64,000 nucleotides of DNA from positions 62,001 to 126,000 of the forward strand of contig NZ_JALLAN010000002.1 of NCBI RefSeq assembly GCF_023062595.1, read 5' to 3'. Source of the DNA: Arthrobacter rhizosphaerae. GTDB taxonomy: Bacteria; Actinomycetota; Actinomycetes; Actinomycetales; Micrococcaceae. A program made the position numbers and the translations under genes. Positions 42,989-51,278 of the stretch are shown piece after piece. The notes under the pieces were generated by a model. That model saw nothing but the letters and a program-made list of their open reading frames with translations, had not been told where the DNA came from and made no database searches. Position 1 is the stretch's first letter, and each line of letters begins with the position of its first letter.

Positions 42989-43756
42989 CTACATATACGT
43001 GACGGGATCGACGGTCTGGTCGTTGAGCATGACCTCGAAGTGCAGGTGGCAGCCTGTGGAGTTGCCGGTTGTTCCGACACCGGCGATCTGCGCACCCTGC
43101 GTCAGGGGCTGCCCCACGGAAACGCTGATCCTGTCCAGATGGTTGTACGTGGTCTTCAGGCCGGCGCCGTGGTCGACGACGATCCGGTTTCCGCCGCCGT
43201 ACGGGCTCCAGCCTGCCTCGCTTACCGTTCCCGCAGCTGCCGCCAGGACAGGGGTTGAACATTGTCCGGACAGGTCCATGCCCGTATGCAATTCGTCGAG
43301 GGCGCCGGTGAGGGGATTGACACGGAAGCCGAATGGAGAAGTCACGCTCATCGTGGCCAAGGGAGCACGCAGGGCCGGTGAAGGGGGAGCAGGCGCGGCA
43401 GCCACCGGAGCGGCAGGGGCAGGTGCCGGTTCAGCCTGCGGTGCAGGGACGGAACTCACCTGCGGGCGGTCAAAGGTCAGCGCCGATCCGGCATCTGCCG
43501 CGACCGCGGGCTGCGCAGTGGGAGAGAACACTGTGCCGGCGGCAAGGTCCTGTGCCGCCGATATCAGGCCGGGCTGGGCGTGGGCATTGGAAAGGGCTGT
43601 TAGTGCAAACATTCCTGTCACCACCGCTGCAATTCCCAACTTTCGGGCGCGATTCCGCAGTGTGGGGGAGGCGGATGAGGCGGCCCGGTGGCTGCCGTTG
43701 GCGGACGTGGATGGGAAAAGGGCATGGCGCTGGCCGTGTTTATCCTGGGAAGGCAA
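42989..43756 (-). CDS. Secreted M23 (LytM-type) metallopeptidase
   Basis: A 255-residue protein from a TTG at 43756 (GAGAGG upstream). A membrane-type signal (GIAAVVTGMFALTALSNAHA) precedes a Pro/Ala-rich linker and a C-terminal M23 domain. Zinc ligands are H157 and D161 (HTGMD) and H239 (CHLHFEV), with the general-base H237. It cleaves peptidoglycan cross-bridges outside the cell. A c-di-AMP-type riboswitch in the leader links its expression to cell-wall or osmotic state. Confidence 0.92.
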   Translation of the reverse strand: MPSQDKHGQRHALFPSTSANGSHRAASSASPTLRNRARKLGIAAVVTGMFALTALSNAHAQPGLISAAQDLAAGTVFSPTAQPAVAADAGSALTFDRPQVSSVPAPQAEPAPAPAAPVAAAPAPPSPALRAPLATMSVTSPFGFRVNPLTGALDELHTGMDLSGQCSTPVLAAAAGTVSEAGWSPYGGGNRIVVDHGAGLKTTYNHLDRISVSVGQPLTQGAQIAGVGTTGNSTGCHLHFEVMLNDQTVDPVTYM

Positions 43757-43761
43757 AAGTA

Positions 43762-43916
43762 GGTCCTCTCGCCGCCTGCGGAATTAGCTGTCGGATTCGG
43801 ACGAGTGGACTGTCCGGCCTGCCCCGCCACACGCCTCAAGGCGTGTAGCTACAGGGCCAGGCTTCACCCCAAGACGCGCTAAGGCATCATTAGTGGGTTT
43901 TCCGCCCCCGCCAGGG
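43762..43916 (-). ncRNA. ydaO-yuaA type (c-di-AMP) riboswitch
   Basis: Minus-strand leader of the M23 gene. Conserved blocks read in order are TGGGGTGAAGCC near 43871-43860 and a variable hairpin ACACGCC-TCAA-GGCGTGT (43829-43846). Then come CCGACAGCTAA followed by CCGCAGGCG (43794-43773) and GAGAGGACC (43770-43762). The GGGGTGAA and CAGCTAA…AGGCG…GAGAG blocks are the hallmark of this motif. In actinobacteria it typically controls cell-wall hydrolase and resuscitation-factor genes and turns them off at high c-di-AMP. The 5' boundary is approximate. Confidence 0.82.
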
Positions 43917-43994
43917 AAATAAAGGATTCATGTACCACCGGCGGGGTTTGGCGAGGCGGCACACGTATACCCAATCAAGGTATGTGGTCCCTCT

Positions 43995-44023
43995 ATGTAA
44001 ACAAGAAAAACCATGTGTTACAA
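43995..44023 (-). promoter_or_regulatory. Promoter of the riboswitch-M23 transcript
   Basis: On the minus strand, -35 TTGTAA (44023-44018), 17-base spacer, -10 TTACAT (44000-43995). It lies about 80 bases before the riboswitch core. The rest of 43917-44196 has AT-rich direct pieces but no other gene. Confidence 0.5.
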
Positions 44024-44196
44024 ATCCGTTACCTGAAAATGGTCATGTTTCGTCTTGCTCCAAGGTAGGATGCTGCAACTTTCGGCATCGTCCACACTCG
44101 CCTCGGGCCCGAAGATCGTCTGCCCTGACCGGTCATGGCTGCGTGGTTCCTTCGCCTACGATTGGCTGCGTGAAGATCGGGATCCTCGTCGCGGCG

Positions 44197-45156
44197 ATGG
44201 AAAGGCACCAGATCGGGTTGTATCTGGCCGCCATCATTGCTGGCGGAGGTGCGGGCTTGCTGGCGCCCGCCTCGGCCGGGCCGCTCGAGCATGCCATCAA
44301 CCCCGTCCTTGGCCTGCTGCTCTTCGCCACGTTCTTGGGGATCCCGTTTGCCTCGCTAGGTACGGCCACTCGCGATCTGCGGTTCATATCGACGCTGCTG
44401 ATACTGAACTTCGCAGTTGTGCCCGTGGTGGTGTTTGCCCTGACCCGGTTCATCGCCGGGGAGCAGACGCTGCTGGTCGGTGTCCTCCTTGTCCTGCTGA
44501 CACCTTGCGTCGATTACGTCATCGTGTTTACCGGCCTGGCGGGCGGGGCCAGTGACCGTCTCCTGGCCGCGGCGCCGGTGCTGATGCTGGTGCAGATGCT
44601 CCTGTTGCCGCTTTACCTTATGGTTTTCGTTGGCCCGGGGATAGCGTCAGCTATTGACCCTGCCCCCTTCGTCCAGGCGCTGGTGGGGCTCATCCTGATT
44701 CCCCTGGCCCTGGCCGCCCTGACGCAGGCCCTGGCCCGGAGCGCGGCACTTGGACGGGGGATCATAGCCGTCATACAGGCCGTGATGGTCCCGCTGATGA
44801 TAGCAACCCTGGCCGTCGTTGTGGGCTCCCAGATCGTGGGAGTTCGGCAGGAGCTTGGCGCCCTGCTGGCTGTCGTTCCGCTGTATGCCGCGTTCCTGAT
44901 CGGTATGGTGCCGGTGGGACTGATCGCGGCCAGGTGGGCGCGGCTCGACGTTCCGGCCACTCGTGCGGTGGTCTTCAGTGGGGCGACCCGGAATTCCCTG
45001 GTGATCCTTCCGTTGGCATTGGCTTTGCCGGGCCCGTTGGCCTTGGCGGCGCTCGTGGTGGTCACCCAGACTCTTGTCGAACTCATCGGGATGGTTCTCT
45101 ACGTCCGCTTCCTGCCGCTCATCATCCCTGAAGTTCAGCGCCGGCAGCTCACCTGA
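44197..45156 (+). CDS. ACR3/BASS-family transporter (arsenic resistance protein-like)
   Basis: A 319-residue, 10-helix carrier from the ATG at 44197; a GTG at 44170 is possible and neither has a strong ribosome site. The family block VLLVLLTPCVDYVIVFTGLAGG contains the conserved Pro-Cys of ACR3 helix 4, and VVFSGATRNSLVILPLALALP matches the helix 9 region. The Cys in TPC is essential for arsenite efflux in ACR3 proteins. It lies 2 kb from the ars operon, separated by two unrelated genes, so it could be the missing arsenite pump. Confidence 0.78.
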   Translation: MERHQIGLYLAAIIAGGGAGLLAPASAGPLEHAINPVLGLLLFATFLGIPFASLGTATRDLRFISTLLILNFAVVPVVVFALTRFIAGEQTLLVGVLLVLLTPCVDYVIVFTGLAGGASDRLLAAAPVLMLVQMLLLPLYLMVFVGPGIASAIDPAPFVQALVGLILIPLALAALTQALARSAALGRGIIAVIQAVMVPLMIATLAVVVGSQIVGVRQELGALLAVVPLYAAFLIGMVPVGLIAARWARLDVPATRAVVFSGATRNSLVILPLALALPGPLALAALVVVTQTLVELIGMVLYVRFLPLIIPEVQRRQLT

Positions 45157-45192
45157 GCCGGCGCTTTAAGCGGAGTCACCGGCAAGGAGAAA

Positions 45193-46407
45193 TCACTGCC
45201 GGCTTTCCTTCATCGCCGCATCGAATGCTGGCAGGCTGCGCTCGATCATGTCCTCGTTGGCAGTCAGTGAGATCCGGAAGAAGCCGGGTGTTTCGAACAG
45301 CACGCCAGGAAATACGAAGACATCGTTGCGGGCAAGTGATGCAGTGAAGGCTTCGTCATCAGGAATCGGGGAACGCACATAGAGGTAAAACGTGCCTTCC
45401 GAACGCCAGACGCGGTAACCCATCCCGGCGAGCACCTCGACCAGCCGGTCGCGGCGGCGCTCCAGTTGGCCGACGTCGATGGAGAACTTCTCCAGCTCTG
45501 GAAGTGCGTGCTGCAGCACAGTGTTGGGATACACCCAGCCCATCGCTACCTGCAGGCCGGTAATGGCCGGAGCCATCTGTTCCCTGTGCGGCATGCTGGC
45601 TGGCAGCGCCAGGTAGCCCATCCGCTCACCTGGAGAGAGATGCGTTTTTCCGTAGGAGTAGGCCAGAAGCGTGTGCGCATAGAATTCCACCGGGCTGTGG
45701 AAGCGCAGACCGTCGAACACAATCCGGTTGTAGGCTTCGTCCGAGATGAGGTAGATGCGCCGTCCGATCCTCAGAGAGGCAGCCTCCAGCACCTCCGCCA
45801 GCCGGAGCAGCAGTTCAGGTGGGTAGATCCGGCCGGTGGGGTTGTTGGGCGAATTCACGATCACAACCCGGGTGCGCTCAGTGATGGCTGCCTCGATGGC
45901 GTCGAGATCCAGGTCGAACGTCATCGTGTTAATCTTCACCTTCACTGGTACCAGCCCTGCTTCAAGGACCAGCGGCTCGTACAGGAACCAGGGCGGCAGG
46001 CTGTAGATAACCTCGTCGCCGGGATCGCCCACAGTCTTGAGCGCCAATGCGATCGCGGCGAAGCCACCAGTCGTGAGGTAGATGTCCTCCGGGCGGAACG
46101 GCACATCCAGCAGTTGCTGCAGGGATTCCGCCGCTGCTTCCCGGGCGGCCTCGCCGTTGGTCTGGTATGCGAACCACTGATCATTCTGAGGAGTCAGGGC
46201 CTCCCGCAGGGTGTTGACATAGCGGTCAGCAGGCATCTGGTGCGGATTTCCGAAAGTGAAATCACACGCACCCGTATGGCCCTGCCGTCGGGCGGCCGAT
46301 GCCCTGATGTAGGCGTCAACCCGACGGAATGAGGGGATCGAGGCCAGCTGCGCAGCGCGGGCAGATACCGCGGAAATGGTCCGCGCTGTGGCCAGAGGAT
46401 CGTTCAT
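45193..46407 (-). CDS. Class I/II pyridoxal-phosphate aminotransferase
   Basis: A 404-residue enzyme from the ATG at 46407 (AGGAGC upstream). The fold type I features are YLTTGGFAAIALALKTVGDPGDEV, VIVNSPNNPTGRIYPP and ISDEAYNRIVFDG. The PLP Lys lies in AYSYGKTHLSPGERMGYLALP, and substrate Arg in FFRISLT. It resembles aspartate/aromatic aminotransferases. The amino donor is not clear. It is convergent with the ACR3-like gene. Confidence 0.92.
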   Translation of the reverse strand: MNDPLATARTISAVSARAAQLASIPSFRRVDAYIRASAARRQGHTGACDFTFGNPHQMPADRYVNTLREALTPQNDQWFAYQTNGEAAREAAAESLQQLLDVPFRPEDIYLTTGGFAAIALALKTVGDPGDEVIYSLPPWFLYEPLVLEAGLVPVKVKINTMTFDLDLDAIEAAITERTRVVIVNSPNNPTGRIYPPELLLRLAEVLEAASLRIGRRIYLISDEAYNRIVFDGLRFHSPVEFYAHTLLAYSYGKTHLSPGERMGYLALPASMPHREQMAPAITGLQVAMGWVYPNTVLQHALPELEKFSIDVGQLERRRDRLVEVLAGMGYRVWRSEGTFYLYVRSPIPDDEAFTASLARNDVFVFPGVLFETPGFFRISLTANEDMIERSLPAFDAAMKESRQ

Positions 46408-46708
46408 GTCAGCTCCTGTGTATGGCAGCCTGATGTGGCGGCAGTCGGGCGGACAGCGCGCTGCTGAGCCAGTGGAGGCCGTGCTGGGACCCATTCTCGA
46501 CTTCGGCAAAGTTGATGTAAAGGCCCTCGGGCCAGGTAATGGCACGGTTTAGCCAAGGACGGTATGACGACGGCGGGACGCACCGCTGACCGCCAAATGG
46601 CGGTTTGCGGGAACTTCTTTGAGCCCTGCTGGCGGTTAGAATCGCTGAACGAAATGCCTAGGCTGAATCACGTCACAACGCGGTGACCAGCCATCCAGGA
46701 GACCCAAG
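46408..46708. other. Divergent intergenic region with two-part hairpin
   Basis: A 301-base gap between the aminotransferase and hydrolase genes. CCGCCA (46590-46595) pairs with TGGCGG (46598-46603), and outer CCGC (46583-46586) with GCGG (46607-46610). It may be an operator or RNA hairpin. No small gene was found. Confidence 0.4.
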
Positions 46709-47686
46709 ATGCCAACCTCTAAAACCACACCTAAAGCCCCGCCGTTTGATGTTGAGCTGGGCTCGACTCTTGAGGCATTGGGGGATCTGCTCAATCCAAC
46801 TCTTACCCCAGACATGATTCAAGGCATGCGGGGCGGGCCACTTACCGCGTCCATTGAAGAGCAGTTGGCGGGCCACGCCGTCCGTCATGAGGAGCGGATA
46901 ATTCCCGGCCCTCCGGGTGCACCGGACATCATCGTTTCAATCTTCACCAAAATCGATCACGTCCCGGGCGGCCCCGGGATTTATCACACCCATGGTGGTG
47001 GAATGATCATCGGCGACCGCTTTCTTGGGGCGGACATGCTGATCGAGTGGGTCGAGCTGATGGACGCCGTCGCCGTCTCGGTCGAGTATCGGTTGGCGCC
47101 GGAAAATCCCGACCCGGCCCCGGTCGAGGATTGCTATGCGGGCCTCGTGTGGACAGCGGCGCATGCCGAAGAGCTGGGCTTCGACCCCGAGCGGCTTATC
47201 ATCGCCGGCGCCAGTGCGGGCGGCGGCCTGGCGGCAGGCGTTTCCCTGATGGCCAGGGACAGGGGAGGCCCGGCGCTCGCTGGCCAGGTCCTGATTTGCC
47301 CTATGTTGGACGACCGGAACGAAACAGTCTCCAGCTACCAGATTGACGGCTTCGGACTGTGGGACCGCACCAGCAACGACACCGGTTGGGATGCCTTGCT
47401 GGGTGACCGCCGCAAAACCTCTGAAGTGTCCATCTACGCCGCACCGGCGCGCGCAACTGATCTTTCAGGACTGCCGCCCGCCTTCATCGATGTGGCAACT
47501 GCAGAAGTTTTCCGGGATGAAGTGGTGGCTTATGCCTCGGGTATCTGGGCAGTGGGAGGCGTCGCAGAACTGCATGTGTGGGCCGGCGGATTCCACGGCT
47601 TCGACATGATCGTGCCCCAGGCCGCACTCTCGATCCAGGCCCGGGACGTACGGACGAAGTGGGTTCGCCGCATCCTTGGCGCCTGA
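46709..47686 (+). CDS. Alpha/beta hydrolase, hormone-sensitive-lipase (HSL) family
   Basis: A 325-residue carboxylesterase with AGGAGACCCAAG before the ATG. HSL-family features are the oxyanion motif YHTHGGGMIIGDR, the nucleophile in IIAGASAGGGLAAG, Asp in FIDVATAEVFRDE and His in AGGFHGFDM. No signal peptide, so it is cytosolic. It probably hydrolyses short acyl esters. Followed by a PucR-type gene 74 bases downstream. Confidence 0.92.
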   Translation: MPTSKTTPKAPPFDVELGSTLEALGDLLNPTLTPDMIQGMRGGPLTASIEEQLAGHAVRHEERIIPGPPGAPDIIVSIFTKIDHVPGGPGIYHTHGGGMIIGDRFLGADMLIEWVELMDAVAVSVEYRLAPENPDPAPVEDCYAGLVWTAAHAEELGFDPERLIIAGASAGGGLAAGVSLMARDRGGPALAGQVLICPMLDDRNETVSSYQIDGFGLWDRTSNDTGWDALLGDRRKTSEVSIYAAPARATDLSGLPPAFIDVATAEVFRDEVVAYASGIWAVGGVAELHVWAGGFHGFDMIVPQAALSIQARDVRTKWVRRILGA

Positions 47687-47760
47687 CTCACAAGTGGCCC
47701 GGAGAGAATCTGTGGGCGGAGTAAAATTCGGGCTACAAGCTAATTCAACGAGCGGCAGAT

Positions 47761-48795
47761 ATGCAGGGACTGGTATGGCGCCTCAAGGCGCTTGATCCTG
47801 AGGCGTCCGAAAGCCTCAAGGTAATCGCGTACTTCGACGCGCTCGTTGATGGTCATGCCAGCGCCCAGGTTCTGCTGAGCGGTGCCGCCGTGCTGAGCGG
47901 ATGCCCCGCAGGATATGCCACCGACGGCAATACTGTCCGGGTTGACGCCTCCGGAACGAAGACCGACGTCGGGGCTCCAGCTCCCGGAGCACCCGACGGC
48001 GGCTGGCCCGGGCACGCTTTCGGCGACGGCGGCCGAGTGTGGATTGAGCGTACCGGCCCGGCCTTTGCCAACGACGAAATGATCCTTGAGCGCGTGGCGA
48101 TCGCCCTGGGGATCTCCTTCGACCGCACCAGCCCGGTGGCCGCTTCCCGCCGGGCAGTGGAAACGCTCCTTGATGGTGCCGCACCATTGGACAGGCGGAT
48201 GGACGCGTCGGCCATGCTCCACCTTGACCGTCAAACGTCTTACCGCGTTGTCGCTGTTCCTGTGTCCACGGATCTCGCAGGACCAAGCGCCGTCATCTAC
48301 ACAGCCGTGGGGCCGGTGCGGGCAGCCGTGCTCCGGTTCTCCATAGCAGAGGCGACGGTCGCCCAGAATCCACAGCCAGGGGCCACGGCCGGCGTCGGCT
48401 TGGCTATGACCCCGGAGTTGCTGCACCGATCCTGGTCGACTGCGCTCCTGGCCCTCCGGCTGACCAGTCCGCGTCACCCGAGGCAACTCGCGGACGATTT
48501 GGGGAGTCTGCTCGTCTTTGCGGAGGCGGCGGACACGTCCTCGTATGAAACGCCTGACCTCACGGCTCTCAAATGGCTGGTGACATCCCAGCCGAAGGCC
48601 CTCGCACTGCTGGACTCCATTGCCGAAACCAGCAGCCTGAGAGCTGTGGCCGAAGAGATCGGACTGCACCACTCCAGTGTCCAGACCCGGGCTGCCGAAT
48701 ACTCGACGGCGTTGGGTTTCGATATCCGCACAGCCGCCGGACGCGTCCGCTTGTCGCTGGTGCTGATCTTCTGGAGACTCGCCTCCCAGGCGTAG
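47761..48795 (+). CDS. PucR/CdaR-type regulator with C-terminal helix-turn-helix
   Basis: A 344-residue protein. The C-terminal ~55 residues are an HTH_30-type domain (SSLRAVAEEIGLHHSSVQTRAAEYSTALGFDIRTAAGRVRLSLVL, in part), characteristic of PucR/CdaR activators. The N-terminal part is divergent, with no recognisable ligand domain beyond a GGDEF-like-fold middle region typical of the group. The regulated genes are unknown; the upstream esterase is a candidate. Confidence 0.8.
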   Translation: MQGLVWRLKALDPEASESLKVIAYFDALVDGHASAQVLLSGAAVLSGCPAGYATDGNTVRVDASGTKTDVGAPAPGAPDGGWPGHAFGDGGRVWIERTGPAFANDEMILERVAIALGISFDRTSPVAASRRAVETLLDGAAPLDRRMDASAMLHLDRQTSYRVVAVPVSTDLAGPSAVIYTAVGPVRAAVLRFSIAEATVAQNPQPGATAGVGLAMTPELLHRSWSTALLALRLTSPRHPRQLADDLGSLLVFAEAADTSSYETPDLTALKWLVTSQPKALALLDSIAETSSLRAVAEEIGLHHSSVQTRAAEYSTALGFDIRTAAGRVRLSLVLIFWRLASQA

Positions 48796-48822
48796 AGCCC
48801 TCAGCCAAGAAGCGCATGATGT

Positions 48823-48867
48823 GTCAACTTATGTTGACATCGCAATCCTTCGTCAACTAATGTTGAC
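48823..48867 (+). promoter_or_regulatory. Promoter with double GTCAAC-N4-GTTGAC operator
   Basis: Two perfect inverted repeats, GTCAAC-TTAT-GTTGAC (48823-48838) and GTCAAC-TAAT-GTTGAC (48852-48867), with centres 29 bases apart. The first ends in a consensus -35 TTGACA (48834-48839). The second spans a -10-like TAATGT (48858-48863) at 18-base spacing. A dimeric regulator would cover both promoter elements; the small HTH protein encoded downstream is a natural candidate. Confidence 0.72.
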
Positions 48868-48885
48868 GCCATGGAGGTGGAACGA

Positions 48886-49086
48886 ATGAAAACACTGGTG
48901 GCATCAATGGACGGGAAAGGTCCCGCCGAGGCGCTATACGCCGTCGCAGAATTGCAAAAAGAAGTGGGCCGCACGGAGGCGTCGCTGGTACGGAAGGCCC
49001 GACAGGCGGGCTTGTCCTGGGAGGCAATAGCGCTGTGCCTTGGAGTCAGCAAACAAGCCGTCCACCGCAAATACGGAAAGCAATAA
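48886..49086 (+). CDS. Small helix-turn-helix protein
   Basis: A 66-residue protein. The ATG at 48886 follows GGAGGTGG by eight bases; an ATG at 48871 right after the predicted promoter would give 71 residues from a leaderless message. The HTH is KARQAGLSWEAIALCLGVSKQAVHRKYG, like the region found in small actinobacterial sigma-region-4/HTH proteins. An N-terminal helix (AEALYAVAELQKEVGRTEASLV) could dimerise. Possibly autoregulatory through the double operator. Confidence 0.8.
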   Translation: MKTLVASMDGKGPAEALYAVAELQKEVGRTEASLVRKARQAGLSWEAIALCLGVSKQAVHRKYGKQ

Positions 49087-49163
49087 TGTCGGATCCATTG
49101 CTCCGCAGCTGCCCGTGTGGTGGGTCTAAAGGGCACCTACTGAGCAATCCATGTGCACTGTAG
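49086..49163 (+). CDS. Possible 25-residue coupled peptide with CPCG motif
   Basis: The ATG overlaps the HTH stop (TAATG). The reading is MSDPLLRSCPCGG followed by SKGHLLSNPCAL and TAG at 49161-49163. CPCGGSK recalls a SEC-C zinc motif but is shorter. It may be a translated peptide or a chance frame. Confidence 0.25.
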   Translation: MSDPLLRSCPCGGSKGHLLSNPCAL

Positions 49164-49199
49164 GTTAGTCTGCCCGTCCCGGCACGGCCGCAAGCCGGC

Positions 49200-49877
49200 T
49201 TAGTCGTTGACCAGCTGCAGGATCCCGGCTGAGGTGAGACGGGCAGCAAACCCGCTGGCGACGCCGGTCAGTTGAGCTTCTGCAGCCCGCCGGCTGCCGT
49301 CCACGTCAATGTTGAGGACCGTGGGTGCAAAGCGCACGTGGGTGGCATCGTCAATGCCAACGAAGTTCAGCCAGTCGGCAAAGAATGTGCTGCTGAAGTC
49401 CTGGCCGAATGCCGGCGCCACCCCCGGGCTGTACACGCCGCTGGTGTGGATGGCGAGGGCTTGCTTGCCCTCCATCAGGCCTTTGTAGCCAGTTTCCGGA
49501 TCAAAACCGAAGCTCCAGCCAGGCTGGGTAACGATGTCGATCCACTGCTTCAGCGCGTATGGAACGCCGGCGTTCCACATCGGGATGTTGAAAACGTAAG
49601 CGTCGGCGTCGGCGAACTGATCGAAGACCGCACGTGCAGCTTCCCACGCGCTGATCTGCTCAGAGGTCTGATCCTGGCCCGAGAATACAGCCATCTTTGC
49701 CGCTGCTGCAGTGCGCCCGAAGTCCGGAAGGGCGCCGTCGTCGAACACGTTCAGTGTTTCAATCTCAAAGCGCTCCTCAGCGGATGCCTGGATGGCATCG
49801 AGAGCATGGCGGGCGAGGCGGAGGGAATCGCTGTGGGCCTCGCGGGGTGATGCGTTGACGTGAAGGATTGTAGGCAC
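49200..49877 (-). CDS. FMN-dependent NADH-azoreductase-like flavodoxin-fold protein
   Basis: A 225-residue protein from a GTG at 49877 (AAAGGTAG upstream). The FMN-binding start ILHVNASPREAHSDSLRLA and the loop VFNIPMWNAGVPYALKQWIDIVTQPGWSFGF (in part) define the AzoR/AcpD family. It reduces quinones or azo compounds with NAD(P)H. Divergent from an HxlR-type gene, which is a usual regulator of such reductases. Confidence 0.9.
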   Translation of the reverse strand: MPTILHVNASPREAHSDSLRLARHALDAIQASAEERFEIETLNVFDDGALPDFGRTAAAAKMAVFSGQDQTSEQISAWEAARAVFDQFADADAYVFNIPMWNAGVPYALKQWIDIVTQPGWSFGFDPETGYKGLMEGKQALAIHTSGVYSPGVAPAFGQDFSSTFFADWLNFVGIDDATHVRFAPTVLNIDVDGSRRAAEAQLTGVASGFAARLTSAGILQLVND

Positions 49878-50077
49878 GGTCTACCTTTCGGTGGTGGCAG
49901 GAACAGGCCGAGCAACGGCCCATGAACCATCCTCGCTGCGGCTGCCATCGCGGGTAAGAACGCACTTTGATGTGCCTAGGGCACTTTCAGGTTCCCTCCT
50001 GTGGCCTTTGGGCTGCCCGCCCTTGGAAGTAGTAGGCTGGCGGCCGGCACGGAACCAGCAGAGGAAAGTTTGGGGCA

Positions 50078-50488
50078 ATGACTCTCACGGCGGAACGCAA
50101 GCGGCAGGAAGCACAAGCGGACTTCAACAATGATCTGGGACAGTGCCCTGCCCGCCAACTGCTTGAGGCGATCAGCAGCAAGTGGGTCACTCTGGTGATG
50201 CTGGCACTCGCAGACGGGCAGTTGCGCCACAGCGAGCTCCGCAGAGTCATCCCCGGCGCTAGTCAGAAGATGCTCACCTCGACGCTCCGCTCGCTGGAGC
50301 GTGACGGCCTTGTATCCCGCCTCGTCACAGCGTCGGTTCCGGTCCGGACTGATTACGAGCTGACCCCTCTGGGCCACTCCCTGCTTGGTGTCGTTTATCG
50401 CATGAAGGACTGGGCCGAAGCGAACATGGACGATGTGTCGCACGCCCGGATGGAACACGACCGGCGCCACCTGGCCAGCACACGCTGA
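50078..50488 (+). CDS. HxlR family transcriptional regulator
   Basis: A 136-residue winged-helix protein with an N-terminal GQCPARQLLEAISSKWVTLVMLAL. The Cys at the front of the HTH is conserved in redox/quinone-sensing HxlR members such as YodB. LRRVIPGASQKMLTSTLRSLERDGLVSR is the recognition helix region. It likely controls the divergent azoreductase gene in response to electrophiles. The shared 200-base promoter region contains two GCACTTT direct repeats (around 49964-49987). Confidence 0.88.
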   Translation: MTLTAERKRQEAQADFNNDLGQCPARQLLEAISSKWVTLVMLALADGQLRHSELRRVIPGASQKMLTSTLRSLERDGLVSRLVTASVPVRTDYELTPLGHSLLGVVYRMKDWAEANMDDVSHARMEHDRRHLASTR

Positions 50489-50586
50489 ACGCGGCTTTCA
50501 TTTCGCTGGAACAACTGTCTTGTGACGCGCTACCAAAAGGTCCAGCATTGGATCACCAGTGGGCACGGACAAAAGGGGCGGTAGAA

Positions 50587-51102
50587 ATGGACCAGTCACG
50601 AATTTCCGAGGCGATCAGCTCAGCGAAGGACTACCTGATCTCGCATCCGGACGAGGCCCGATACCGCGACTCCATGGCCACCGCCGTCGTGGAAGACGGC
50701 CTCCGCGTCCGGGTGGAGGGCCCCCACGGCGCGTCCTTGGCCACCGACATGGTGGCCGGCGTCGGCGGAACCGCCTCGGCGCCGTCGCCCGGCTGGCTCT
50801 TCCGTGCCGCGAACGCATCGTGCACAGCCACCCTGATCGCGATGCGGGCGGCGGCACGGGGTGTGAATCTGTCACGGCTGGAAGTCAGCGTGGACAGCGA
50901 ATCCGATGACCGCGGCCTTTTGGGAGTGGACGACGGCGTCCCCCCGGGTCCGCTCGGAGTCCGGGTCTCCATCAGGGCTGCCTCCGATAACGCCGACGAC
51001 GACACGGTCCGGGAGATCGTGATGTGGAGTCTGGAGCATTCACCGATAGAAGACGCAGTTGTGCGTCCTATCCCGGTTGAACACGACATCCAGATAGGCT
51101 GA
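50587..51102 (+). CDS. OsmC family peroxidase/hydroperoxide-detoxifying protein
   Basis: A 171-residue OsmC-like protein. The domain starts with VRVEGPHGASLATDMVAGVGGTASAPSPGWLFRAANASC (in part), with the Cys of the family's first active-site position in AANASCTATLI. The second Cys usual in OsmC/Ohr is missing from the later part, so peroxidase activity may be reduced. It is 98 bases downstream of the HxlR gene and may form a stress set with it. Confidence 0.75.
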   Translation: MDQSRISEAISSAKDYLISHPDEARYRDSMATAVVEDGLRVRVEGPHGASLATDMVAGVGGTASAPSPGWLFRAANASCTATLIAMRAAARGVNLSRLEVSVDSESDDRGLLGVDDGVPPGPLGVRVSIRAASDNADDDTVREIVMWSLEHSPIEDAVVRPIPVEHDIQIG

Positions 51103-51278
51103 CCGCCACCGTTTTTGACTGCCGTCAAGGCACCGGGGCTGAACTGTGGGATGCCCTGAACCGACAAGAAACCTGGATTGCCCCTCGATTGGATATTCCC
51201 TTGGGGCCACATCCGGTAGTACAGTCCCGGGTACCCGTTGCATCACTTTCCCAATGAGCTCAAAACCCTAGGAGTGTC

